From the NCBI RefSeq assembly GCF_009649735.1, contig NZ_WJNH01000001.1, positions 310,001 to 374,000 of the forward strand: DNA of 64,000 nt, given 5' to 3'. The first letter of the stretch is position 1; each line of letters starts with the position of its first letter. A program made the translations under genes and the position numbers. Below, one piece after another: positions 45,420 to 53,308 of this stretch. Under the pieces are notes generated by a model that was not told where the DNA came from, made no database searches, and was given only the letters and a program-made list of their open reading frames with translations. Source of the stretch: Salinibacillus xinjiangensis (GTDB lineage: Bacteria > Bacillota > Bacilli > Bacillales > Alkalibacillaceae).

Positions 45420-45434
45420 TTGAAAGCGTATACA
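45420..45434. promoter_or_regulatory. cre site (CcpA) upstream of the acid-sugar operon
   Basis: TTGAAAGCGTATACA matches the consensus WTGNAANCGNWNNCW at every defined position. It lies about 90 bases before the kinase start, suitable for catabolite repression. Confidence 0.65.
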
Positions 45435-45450
45435 ATTTCAAAAATAGCTA

Positions 45451-45566
45451 TTTGTGTTTCATTTTTAAACATTTTAAATTATCTCAACTTTGCACACACT
45501 TAAATTGCTTTATTTTTATAAATAAAATAAAATAAAATTATTATTCATCTCATTTTGAAACACAAA
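45451..45566. promoter_or_regulatory. Split inverted operator between kinase and PrpR-like genes
   Basis: TTTGTGTTTCA (45451-45461) and TGAAACACAAA (45556-45566) are perfect complements with centres 105 bp apart, about ten helical turns, in the divergent promoter region. Probable binding sites of the adjacent PrpR-like regulator, possibly by DNA looping. Confidence 0.6.
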
Positions 45567-45591
45567 ATTGGGGAGTAAGGGGGAAAAGACG

Positions 45592-47382
45592 ATGCAGAAA
45601 GTAAATATTCTAGCAGTAGCTCCTTATAAAGGATTAAAAGATTTACTGGAAAATACAGCAATGACTAGAGATGACATTGATTTAACAGTGTACCTAGGTG
45701 ATTTAAAAGCTGGTGCGGAACTGGTACTTACAATTGATAACATCGAAAAATATGACGTCATTATTTCACGTGGTGGAACAGCAGAAATGATCCAGGATCT
45801 TGTTCAAATACCGGTAATTGAGATCAAACTAACGGAATATGACATGATGCGGGCGATTAATCTCGCCCAAAACTATAGTGGCAAATTCGCCATCGTAGGC
45901 TTCCCAAATATCACAAGATATGCCAACATGATTTGTGACTTATTACAATACAAAATTGATACTTATACAATAAAGAGTGGGGATGAAGCAGAAAGAGTAA
46001 TTGAAGAGTTAGCTCATTTAGATTATAGCCTCATAGTGGGGGACGCAGTAACTATATCTAAAGCCTCAAAATACCATCTAAACGGACTATTAATAACTTC
46101 TGGTAAAGAAAGTATTAATGAAGCATTTGATGAAGCACAAAAATTAGTAAAGGCTGTTAGTCTATCATCGAAAAAAAATACTTTATATCAAAATATCTTA
46201 AATAACTGCTTTTTAGAAATCGTTGCCTTTAATAAGGATAAAGAAGTAGTCTATTCTAATTTATCAAATCAGTCAGAACTTGAAACGATTAAAGAAAAAT
46301 TAATTCAGTATATACCACAGACCTTAAAAGAGAAAACTATTAAATTAATGTTAAAACTTGAAGGTTATCAGTGGACTATTGAAGGAAATGTAATCATGGA
46401 TGGGTATGCAGAAAATATCATATATTACATTAAAAAAATTCCCGATATCTCAACAACAAATAATACTTTTTATGAAATAACAAACGTATCAGAAAAGGAA
46501 GACCTATCTTCTATTAACTTTTATCTGTCCACTCGTTCAACGCGGTATATCATTGATAGAGTTTCTAAAATAGTAGATTCTCAATCACCGATCTTAATTT
46601 ATGGGGAAAATGGTACGGATAAAGATAGTATTGCATATCATATACATTCGATTAGCAGTCATAAGAATAACCCAATGCTAACTATTAATTGCAAAAACAT
46701 AACGGACAAAGAATTATCGTTCATTCTTTATAATGAAAATTCGCCCATCACAGAAAACAATCTAACAGTTTATTTTAAAAATGTTCACCATTTAAACGGA
46801 GACAAACAAGAAAAACTTATTAACTATATAGATGATTCTTTTTTAACGAAGAGAAGCCTTGTCATTTATTCAACTGAAAAGTCGATAGAAGATATGCAAC
46901 CCGGGATTCTACCCGAATACATTTTGGGAAGTGAACAATATACATATAGTATTGCAATCCCCCCATTAAGAGAGTTAAGTGAAGAAATACCAAGTCTAAC
47001 GAGTATTTATATAAGCATGCTTAATTTAGAGCTAGGCAAGCAAGTTTCAGGAGTTTCACCAGGTGCGATGGAACTACTTAAAAATTTTTCATGGGATTTT
47101 AATTTCAACCAATTTATTAATGTACTTAAAAAACTAATCCTGATTACTGAAACCAATTTAATTCAAGAAGAGGATACCATAACCATTCTCGAGGAAGAGG
47201 TTCGTATACATTCCCAAACCAGAACGGAAGATATTCAATTTAAAGGAACTTTAGACGAAATTACATCTAGTATTATCTATAAAGTGCTTGAAGAAGAAGA
47301 TATGAACCAGTCTAAAGCAGCAAAACGATTAGGAATTAGCCGGAGCACCTTATGGAGAAAGTTAAAAAGTGAAATGGTTTAA
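45592..47382 (+). CDS. PrpR-N domain regulator with degenerate AAA domain
   Basis: About 596 residues from ATG 45592 (AAGGGGGAAAAG upstream). Residues 1-190 are a PrpR-N sensor (ISRGGTAEMIQDLVQIPVIEI, about 60-80, in spaced form), then a middle linker, then a sigma-54-type AAA domain (about 330-530) that has lost its motor: the Walker A reads GENGTDKDSI in place of GESGTGKE, and no GAFTGA loop was found. The C-terminal Fis-type helix-turn-helix is intact (MNQSKAAKRLGISRSTLWRKL). It probably controls the kinase operon as a DNA-binding regulator not needing sigma-54; the sensor likely binds a pathway acid. Confidence 0.85.
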   Translation: MQKVNILAVAPYKGLKDLLENTAMTRDDIDLTVYLGDLKAGAELVLTIDNIEKYDVIISRGGTAEMIQDLVQIPVIEIKLTEYDMMRAINLAQNYSGKFAIVGFPNITRYANMICDLLQYKIDTYTIKSGDEAERVIEELAHLDYSLIVGDAVTISKASKYHLNGLLITSGKESINEAFDEAQKLVKAVSLSSKKNTLYQNILNNCFLEIVAFNKDKEVVYSNLSNQSELETIKEKLIQYIPQTLKEKTIKLMLKLEGYQWTIEGNVIMDGYAENIIYYIKKIPDISTTNNTFYEITNVSEKEDLSSINFYLSTRSTRYIIDRVSKIVDSQSPILIYGENGTDKDSIAYHIHSISSHKNNPMLTINCKNITDKELSFILYNENSPITENNLTVYFKNVHHLNGDKQEKLINYIDDSFLTKRSLVIYSTEKSIEDMQPGILPEYILGSEQYTYSIAIPPLRELSEEIPSLTSIYISMLNLELGKQVSGVSPGAMELLKNFSWDFNFNQFINVLKKLILITETNLIQEEDTITILEEEVRIHSQTRTEDIQFKGTLDEITSSIIYKVLEEEDMNQSKAAKRLGISRSTLWRKLKSEMV

Positions 47383-47386
47383 AAAT

Positions 47387-47429
47387 AAGGACTGTACCCA
47401 AGTGATTATAATCAACTTGTACAGTCCTT
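47387..47429 (+). terminator. Hairpin after PrpR-like gene
   Basis: AAGGACTGTAC and GTACAGTCCTT form an 11-bp stem with extended inner pairing; no T-run beyond, so terminator strength is uncertain. Confidence 0.6.
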
Positions 47430-47460
47430 AAAATTATGTATACTTCTAATGTCTTTTGGG

Positions 47461-47476
47461 GGGGCTGACAGGCACC
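47461..47476 (+). repeat. REP-B fragment
   Basis: GGGGCTGACAGGCACC: core of REP-B only. Confidence 0.6.
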
Positions 47477-47540
47477 TTGCTTTTAAACAAAATGTCCAAA
47501 TTAACATATCCGAGTATCCCCTGCGTACACATAGCCCAAT

Positions 47541-48160
47541 TCACCCACCATTATCCCCCTCATCCCTCGACTTCTGCTTCGCAAACAAAGAAATAAACCT
47601 AGCGATACTTAATAATGTCATAAATAACCCAATAAATGATTGCGTTGTTATCATAAAAATTCCAAGATCTTACACAGGTTGTAGTTTAGTACGAAAGCTC
47701 GCCATGCTTAAAAAGCTATAGTAAATCATTGATAAGATATTGACAGAACTTGCTTCAAAGTTACTAATCAAAATAGCATTTTAGCATAGGAAGTGGCAAA
47801 CCAGAAGATAATTTCAACATAATATTATGTAATAATAAAATAACAATTCAGCGATAGCTCCTAATCGAATATTTAACCGATTTTTTGACAGCAAGATTAA
47901 CAGTACATTTACTTGATAAACATTAATTTCAAAGACTCTTTATGTTCCATAACCCAGAATAATGTATTTTAGTACAAAAACTAGAATTAGATGAACAATA
48001 AAAATTAGGCAAATAAAGGCAAGGACAGAATTTAAGATTGTCCATAAATCTACAAACAGGTGCGTTCTAGTTAATTTCGGAACAATACTCTTAAAACACT
48101 AAAGATTGATATTTCCCTTAACCATTTAAAGATCGTTGACCAAAAATTTCCCATCATCAT
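47541..48160 (-). pseudogene. Decayed two-TM potassium-channel-like gene
   Basis: On the minus strand, from an ATG cluster at 48160: MMMGNFWSTIFKWLREISIF, then, with stops and shifts, hydrophobic LVRTHLFVDLWTILNSVLAF and FICLIFIVHLILVFVLKYII, then MIYYSFLSMASFRTKLQPV and LGIFMITTQSFIGLFMTLLS to the stop at 47541. The order helix - pore-like segment - helix fits an Ion_trans_2 channel, though no TVGYG filter remains. At least four stops or shifts. The stretch 48241-48620 beyond holds repeats. Confidence 0.5.
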
Positions 48161-48185
48161 CGCTTCTTTATCTTTATTCTATCAA

Positions 48186-48238
48186 ATAAAAAAACTGTGT
48201 GAGTAAGAAACAGTACGCATTTCTTACTTACACAGTTA
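48186..48238 (-). terminator. Strong hairpin terminator
   Basis: AACTGTGTGAGTAAGAAA and TTTCTTACTTACACAGTT pair over 18 bp with one mismatch; a T-run follows on the minus strand. Confidence 0.7.
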
Positions 48239-48249
48239 ATATAACATTC

Positions 48250-48620
48250 CCGTCCTTGAACACCATTATCACGGAAAATTTGGTAACAGTACTCTCTGGT
48301 TTTGTCCTTCGTTGAACCGTACACCAGCATCCGCTATCTTTCTGATTTGCCGTCTGTGTTATTAACTCGGTGTCGCGTCCAGCTGAACACCCGACTGTAA
48401 TTGGCTTATGAGAGACCTTTATTCTATTTCAGGACTCCATTTTGTCCATGACGGGGCATGTGACGGACTTTTCAATCAGGCCTCCTCGATGTTTCGTTCC
48501 TCACACCCCTAATGACGGACAGTCGTAATCTTATTTTTATTGCAATTGTCCGTCAGAAGCCTTATCACGGAAAAATTGGGGCCAGCACTCTCTTGTACTG
48601 TCCTTCATTGAGCCAGCCGC
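48250..48620. repeat. 52-bp dyad array, cluster 5
   Basis: Units near 48250 and 48302, then 48442, 48494, 48546 and 48598 (52 bp apart). Example: TTGTCCGTCAG...TATCACGGAAAAATT. Interrupted by about 90 bp of unrelated sequence. Confidence 0.75.
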
Positions 48621-48713
48621 ACATCAATATCCAATTATCTTTCGCTGATATCGTTTAAGATGAGAACCTGACTCATATAAGTAAGGGTTTTTACAATTAT
48701 TAAACGCAGTCTA

Positions 48714-48745
48714 CTGGGACAAGGGACCTGTCCCCCTGTACCCCC
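48714..48745. repeat. REP-A copy
   Basis: CTGGGACAAGGGACCTGTCC then CCCTGTACCCCC, 8 bp past the stop of the phosphodiesterase gene. Confidence 0.85.
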
Positions 48746-48753
48746 CTATCCCC

Positions 48754-49467
48754 CTATTCTCCAAGAACCCCATACAGAAACTCTTTATTGGGATATTCCA
48801 CCTCATCCAGCTGTTTCAAAACCTTACCCACATCATACTTCACCCGCTGAATACCTACACTATAATCCGCACCATCACCTTCCACAATCAGATAAGAAGC
48901 ATGATTTATCCCATCAAACGGCAGCCCTACACTTCCGAGATTCGCTACGCATTTGCCATTAATGTAACGAACATAAGGATGGTGAATATGGCCATACAGG
49001 TAGATATCCGCAGAAGAATCTCTCATTAATTTTTCTTTCACGACCTCGTTCTCATCCGTTGGCTTAACAATATCGAATAGACTGTTTGGCGTAGCATGAA
49101 GAGCATGAATCTTCACCTGATCGCTAAGTTGTACGCTAGTTTCCGTTGGGAGACTTTGAAGGTAATCGATGTCCTCCTGTGATAGCTTGTCCACTGTCCA
49201 CTGCTGTTCCACCCTCATCATGTCAATAGCCTGGTCCGGTACTTCGCCATCACGTATGCCGCGCACCACCCACTCATCTGCGTTACCTTTAACCACAGTT
49301 GTATCAAGGGACCTCACGAGTTCAAGCGAACGTTTTGGCTCGGACCCGCGGTAGCAGAGATCACCTAATACAACAATTTTATCGACATGCTTGGATTGAA
49401 TATCTTCTAGAACGGCTTCTAGGGCTGTAGCGTTGCCATGGATGTCGGATAAAAAAGCGATTTTCAT
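48754..49467 (-). CDS. YfcE-type metallophosphoesterase
   Basis: 237 residues. Calcineurin-type metal motifs: MKIAFLSDIHGNATALEAVL (D8-x-H10), VVLGDLCYRGSEPK (GD, about 34), VVKGNADEWV (GN, about 60), HALHATPNSL (His), YLYGHIHHPYVRYI (GHxH, about 158) and VANLGSVGLPF. Such enzymes hydrolyse phosphodiesters or phosphomonoesters with two metals in the cytoplasm. ATG follows GGAGGTATTATAA. Single-gene unit between repeats and the matrix locus. Confidence 0.87.
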   Translation of the reverse strand: MKIAFLSDIHGNATALEAVLEDIQSKHVDKIVVLGDLCYRGSEPKRSLELVRSLDTTVVKGNADEWVVRGIRDGEVPDQAIDMMRVEQQWTVDKLSQEDIDYLQSLPTETSVQLSDQVKIHALHATPNSLFDIVKPTDENEVVKEKLMRDSSADIYLYGHIHHPYVRYINGKCVANLGSVGLPFDGINHASYLIVEGDGADYSVGIQRVKYDVGKVLKQLDEVEYPNKEFLYGVLGE

Positions 49468-49534
49468 TTATAATACCTCCTATCCTTGTACTTTTATTTC
49501 ACATTATATCAAAACCCGTATTCTTTTCATTTAA

Positions 49535-49573
49535 TTTGAATGGAGCCAGAGATAATCCCTGGCTCCATTCAAA
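49535..49573. terminator. Terminator-like hairpin downstream of the FPD-repeat TasA-like gene
   Basis: TTTGAATGGAGCCAG and CTGGCTCCATTCAAA: 15-bp perfect stem with a 9-base loop. It closes the matrix operon on the minus strand. Confidence 0.75.
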
Positions 49574-49582
49574 TTTATTATT

Positions 49583-50422
49583 CTACATAGGCCTCTCAGT
49601 CATCTGCCCAACACCAAAATTAAATTTGGTATCTAAAGTCAGTCCTTGATACTCATTTCCAGCCTCTCTCTTTAAATGTGTTCCGAATAAGAAATTCACT
49701 TGCTGTCCTTCTTGAAGGTGAAAAGTAGAATCTGGGAATAATACTGGTGTTTCAACGTCTCCTTCATTAAAATAATCATCTGGGAAGAAGTTTGCTGTCA
49801 TAAAAGAGCTGTCAGGGAATAACCTTGTGTCCGGGAAGAATATGGTATCTGGAAATAGGATTGCATCAATTTCGCCAACCGTTAAATCTCTCAATAATCT
49901 GTTCAAGTTATCTTGGTTCGCTAAAGCAATTTGAGCGTCACCTTTATGGATGATTCTACCGTAATCATCTGTAGGAGGATCATTTGGATTGACTAAATAT
50001 CTTCTTAATACATCTGCGCATTCAAGTGGAACATAAAACTCATCATCACCTAAAGTTAAAACCGCAGCTGAACGATAGGACTCTAAACTCACACTCTCAT
50101 CCATTACAGGTTCATTATCTTTTAACAACTGTAGTTCATAACCGAGGTTAAAATTCGCCATTTCACTTAAATTCGTTTCTAACGTCACCCATTCCCCCAT
50201 CGCCGTTCTACCTGGCGCTAACAACTCTCCTTCTCCAACATCTACATCATAATCAATCTCCTCAACATTGGATGAAAGCTCAACTACCAAGTGGTCAATC
50301 TCACCCTCCACCTCTTCAGTACCGGAAAAGAGAGCAAACGAACCATAACCCGCAATTGCAAAAATCGCCGCCGCTAGAGAAGTTCCAAGTAAAACCCTCT
50401 TCCATTTCCCCATGTTTTTCAC
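49583..50422 (-). CDS. TasA/CalY-like secreted protein with FPD repeats
   Basis: 279 residues. SipW-type signal region RVLLGTSLAAAIFAIAGYGSFALF (about 8-32), typical of TasA/CalY precursors, followed by a beta-rich domain (LSEMANFNLGYELQLLKDNE). Residues 190-245 contain five FPD motifs: ILFPDTIF, FFPDTRLF, FPDSSF, FFPDDYF, LFPDSTF, an unusual aromatic-Pro-Asp ladder that may stack in a fibre or bind metal. It follows a second sipW gene. GTG start at 50422 after AAAGGGG. Function as a matrix component is inferred from the signal type and neighbours; the repeats are not known to me in TasA. Confidence 0.72.
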   Translation of the reverse strand: MKNMGKWKRVLLGTSLAAAIFAIAGYGSFALFSGTEEVEGEIDHLVVELSSNVEEIDYDVDVGEGELLAPGRTAMGEWVTLETNLSEMANFNLGYELQLLKDNEPVMDESVSLESYRSAAVLTLGDDEFYVPLECADVLRRYLVNPNDPPTDDYGRIIHKGDAQIALANQDNLNRLLRDLTVGEIDAILFPDTIFFPDTRLFPDSSFMTANFFPDDYFNEGDVETPVLFPDSTFHLQEGQQVNFLFGTHLKREAGNEYQGLTLDTKFNFGVGQMTERPM

Positions 50423-50492
50423 TAAACGCTACCCCTTTCTAATCATTTATTTGTTATAAGGAATACTCCTTTATAACCTAAGCTAAAAGACT

Positions 50493-51002
50493 CTAACCAC
50501 TTTTTTCTCTAATGATGTTTAGTCTCTGAAAAAATTCAATGATAACGACTAGAATAATAGGAAGAACAATAAGTAGGAAAATTCCTGTGGGACTTGCAAT
50601 AAAACTAGCAATGTGACCAATAAGAGGAATGGTAAAAACTTTTACACCGATAATGTTTTCCTCAGATACATATTCTCGGTCAGGGATATTGTTCGCATCT
50701 CCTTTGGTTTGATAAAGATTTTGCCCATCCTGATTCACAATATCTATCACTCGATGAGAGAGTAGCTCTTGATTCGGATCCACATAGGTAATCACCTCAT
50801 TGACTTTCGGAGCCTCATTCGTGTCAATGACAATTATATCCCCCGCTTCAAAGTCAGGTACCATACTATTGGACAAAATCGTCAGAGGCTTATATCCAAA
50901 AAAGCTCGGAAGTTTATTTATGTCTCCTTTTGCTTGAAAAATAAAAAACAATAATATAATGGCTAAAGCTCCAGCAGTCAGAAATATGATTTTTTTGAGC
51001 AT
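50493..51002 (-). CDS. sipW: SipW-type signal peptidase I (second copy)
   Basis: About 169 residues from ATG 51002; a TTG at 51038 overlaps the preceding gene and lacks a ribosome site. The site used is AGGGTGGTGA, part of a REP-B-like sequence. ER-type signal peptidase marks: LSNSMVPDFEAGDIIVI with catalytic Ser (about 47) and LLSHRVIDI with His in place of the bacterial Lys (about 85), then TKGDANNIPDREYV. One N-terminal and one C-terminal membrane segment. This type processes TasA-like precursors. Its place before the FPD-repeat protein suggests a dedicated pair. Confidence 0.85.
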   Translation of the reverse strand: MLKKIIFLTAGALAIILLFFIFQAKGDINKLPSFFGYKPLTILSNSMVPDFEAGDIIVIDTNEAPKVNEVITYVDPNQELLSHRVIDIVNQDGQNLYQTKGDANNIPDREYVSEENIIGVKVFTIPLIGHIASFIASPTGIFLLIVLPIILVVIIEFFQRLNIIREKSG

Positions 51003-51004
51003 GA

Positions 51005-51019
51005 TGCCTGTCACCACCC
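51005..51019 (-). repeat. REP-B-like core used as ribosome site
   Basis: On the minus strand GGGTGGTGACAGGCA, identical to the REP-B core, directly before the sipW2 ATG. May be coincidence or repeat capture. Confidence 0.5.
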
Positions 51020-51034
51020 TATTTTTGTGGTTTT

Positions 51035-51658
51035 TCAAACGTGAAGTCCACTGTTATCCTGTTTAAATTTACGACCAACCACAATGCTTAAGATTAGGAA
51101 ATAAATTATGTAAATAATGATTGAATTAAACATACTGTCAGTTGCTTGGTAGCCTACAACAGTGAAAATAATAATCTTAGGGAGCTTGCCTAATGCACTT
51201 GCTGCTATATAAATGAAGGTGTTCACACGAGTAACCCCGCAAAGCACATTTGCAAGTGGTGTGGGAATGATCGGAAAGACTCGTAAACCAAGGATGGCGA
51301 TAAAGGCGTTATTTTCAAAAATGTACTCATAATGTTTAACGCGCTCATATTTACTAAGTATCTTTTGAGTCCAGACCTGAAATCCATAACGGGCTAATAG
51401 GAACATGGCGATGGTGCCGATCATTACACCCGTGAGGACAATTCCCGAACCAGCTGCCACACCGTAAGATGCCCCCATAATTCCGGCTGCTACTAGGAAT
51501 GGGACGGCTGGGAAAAAGACTAAAAGGGCAAAAAAGAGAATGCTGATGAGGATGGAGAGTTCGTCACCAGAGCGGATCCAGGTTAGGAAGGAGTCTTTAT
51601 GTATAAGCAACAACGTAATTAACAATGTATAGATTAATATAATCACTATTTTCTTCAA
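51035..51658 (-). CDS. TVP38/TMEM64-family membrane protein
   Basis: About 207 residues from TTG 51658 (TAGGTGATTACA upstream; a GTG at 51667 is within the ribosome site). Five or six hydrophobic segments and the SNARE-associated/DedA signature: FPAVPFLVAAGIMGASYG (about 50) and GLRVFPIIPTPLANVLCGVT (about 125). Members may scramble or flip lipids. Its gene overlaps the second sipW frame, and being inside the matrix cluster is unusual; a role in envelope changes during biofilm formation is only a guess. Confidence 0.82.
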   Translation of the reverse strand: MKKIVIILIYTLLITLLLIHKDSFLTWIRSGDELSILISILFFALLVFFPAVPFLVAAGIMGASYGVAAGSGIVLTGVMIGTIAMFLLARYGFQVWTQKILSKYERVKHYEYIFENNAFIAILGLRVFPIIPTPLANVLCGVTRVNTFIYIAASALGKLPKIIIFTVVGYQATDSMFNSIIIYIIYFLILSIVVGRKFKQDNSGLHV

Positions 51659-51689
51659 TGTAATCACCTATTTTTCTTTATTTCAGAAA

Positions 51690-51729
51690 CAAAAAAGCCT
51701 TGATTCTTAATCTCATATTCAATCAAGGC
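51690..51729 (-). terminator. Terminator after LPDTA-anchored protein gene
   Basis: GCCTTGATT and AATCAAGGC, 9-bp stem, followed on the minus strand by TTTTTTGTTTC. Confidence 0.8.
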
Positions 51730-51732
51730 CAC

Positions 51733-52350
51733 TCAATCTTTTTTTAAGGCTAACTTCTTTCTTCTTTGGAAGTAGTATAGAGAACCTCCTCCAAGAAGTA
51801 GCGCAACCCCTAATAGAAGATAGTTATACATATTGGAAGCTGTATCTGGAAGTTTGTTGTCTACAGGGAGAATTCCTCCAAGTGTACCTTCCACGTATAC
51901 TTTAAACTGAAATTCGGTAGCTAATCCTTGAAACTCATTCCCTAACTCATAAGGCATTTCTACTTCAAATATCAAAACTTCCGATTCACCACTTTTTAGC
52001 TCTCTTCCTTCTAATTTCTCAAAATCTTTTAGTTTTCCATCAAATAAAGTTCCGTCCGCATCGTTAACCTTTAACAAAATTTCATCGTATAATTTGGTTG
52101 AACCATTTAAAAACCTTTGAGAGAAAATATAAATAAAATCTTGCTCACCATTGTTAGAAATGGTCATTTCTTTTGTCGAATGATCCCCAGGCTTTATATT
52201 TTGTAGGTTAAAAAAGACTTTGTGAGGGCTGGTTGATATATCAATTTCTTTATTTTCAGTAGTTGGACTAGCCCCCAAAAATGAAGGAAACAAAAAGATA
52301 ATCAAAAAAGATATTAAAAGAACAAGTAATAATTGACCATGTTTTTTCAT
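51733..52350 (-). CDS. Secreted protein with LPxTA sortase signal, matrix cluster
   Basis: 205 residues. Signal peptide (GQLLLVLLISFLIIFLFPSF, about 5-25), a CalY/WxL-like beta domain (SPHKVFFNLQNIKPGDHSTK, EMTISNNGEQDFIYIFSQRF; about 40-80), then LPDTASN (about 172), a membrane segment YNYLLLGVALLLGGGSLYYF and RRKK tail: a cell-wall sorting signal with Ala in place of Gly. Shares the PGD element with TasA-like neighbours. It probably anchors matrix fibres to the wall through a sortase; that is inference. Confidence 0.8.
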   Translation of the reverse strand: MKKHGQLLLVLLISFLIIFLFPSFLGASPTTENKEIDISTSPHKVFFNLQNIKPGDHSTKEMTISNNGEQDFIYIFSQRFLNGSTKLYDEILLKVNDADGTLFDGKLKDFEKLEGRELKSGESEVLIFEVEMPYELGNEFQGLATEFQFKVYVEGTLGGILPVDNKLPDTASNMYNYLLLGVALLLGGGSLYYFQRRKKLALKKD

Positions 52351-52388
52351 AATTACCTCACCTTTTCATAGAAGAACACTTAATAATT

Positions 52389-53222
52389 TTAATAGTTTCC
52401 AGAATGAGCTTTTTCATTATCCTTTATATAGCCGTCTTTAGTAACTTCAATGCCTTCCCATTGAGTTGCTTCGAATGAGAATGTGATATCAACCGAATCA
52501 CCCATGTATTGGTTTTGGATAAATTCATCTTTTGCAGGTCCTTCTGTTTTTCTTTCCTTGTTATTTTTCATTGTAATACCGATAATTACTGCCTCTTTGT
52601 CGTCGGGCGTTACTGGTAGGCCATCGTATCTGTCTCTACTAATAAATAGTCCCCCTTCATTGTTTGGAGCAATGTTAATCCTACCGTCAGAACCCGTAAC
52701 GATGTCTGAAGGAAAATCATTGTATTTTAAATCTTTGAGTGTCACTCTGTCTTCAGGATTGAGAATACTAAAATGACCATCTAAAAATTCCTGAAGTACA
52801 TCTGGGTCTAAATCTATTAAACTTCTACTCGTCACCCATAATACATTCACTTGGAATTGATCTAAAAATTCATCCAGGTCATTATCTGAGCCTACTTGTT
52901 CGACAAACTCATTTTCCCCGTTTGTAAAATTGGATGCGATTGTATCAAGTAGAACTTCCTTAATAGCAAGTGACCCAACGTTATCAATCTTAAATGCGCG
53001 ATACATTGAATCTCCTGGTTTCAAGTTTGAAACTTCAAATGTATGAGGAACTCGATGTCCTTCAAATTTTATTGGTTGTATTTCAAAATCAAGTGTTCCC
53101 GCCGCAAACTCAGATGTTTGTTTTTCTACATCGTTTATTGCAGCCCAAGTACCCGTTCCAATTAAGGAAAACCCTAGGCATGCACTAATTGCACCAGTTG
53201 CAAATTTTCGTTTTATGCTCAT
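52389..53222 (-). CDS. TasA-family matrix protein 3
   Basis: 277 residues. SipW-type signal KFATGAISACLGFSLIGTGTW then AAINDVEKQTSEFAAGTLDF, the region cut by SipW; mature domain has VSNLKPGDSMYRAFKIDNVG (about 65), the conserved TasA PGD...N-G motif, and ends in ITFSFEATQWEGIEVTKDGY, close to the C-termini of the two neighbours. TasA-like proteins form extracellular fibres. It is the third tandem paralogue, 87 bp behind the second, with a terminator-like hairpin between. Confidence 0.85.
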   Translation of the reverse strand: MSIKRKFATGAISACLGFSLIGTGTWAAINDVEKQTSEFAAGTLDFEIQPIKFEGHRVPHTFEVSNLKPGDSMYRAFKIDNVGSLAIKEVLLDTIASNFTNGENEFVEQVGSDNDLDEFLDQFQVNVLWVTSRSLIDLDPDVLQEFLDGHFSILNPEDRVTLKDLKYNDFPSDIVTGSDGRINIAPNNEGGLFISRDRYDGLPVTPDDKEAVIIGITMKNNKERKTEGPAKDEFIQNQYMGDSVDITFSFEATQWEGIEVTKDGYIKDNEKAHSGNY

Positions 53223-53253
53223 TCGTTACACCTCCATTGTTTGGTTTATTATT

Positions 53254-53289
53254 AAATAAAGGTGGGGAGAGTAATCCCCACCTTTATTT
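53254..53289 (-). terminator. Hairpin between TasA paralogues 2 and 3
   Basis: AAATAAAGGTGGGGA and TCCCCACCTTTATTT, 15-bp stem with a 6-base loop. No long T-run beyond, so it may only lower expression of downstream genes. Confidence 0.7.
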
Positions 53290-53308
53290 GTTTATTATTC
53301 TGCTGGAC

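Noticed and set aside
47449..47721. 90-codon plus-strand open frame after the PrpR-like gene
   Set aside because: Starts in a REP-B fragment, low coding quality, and the opposite strand holds the better-supported channel remnant.
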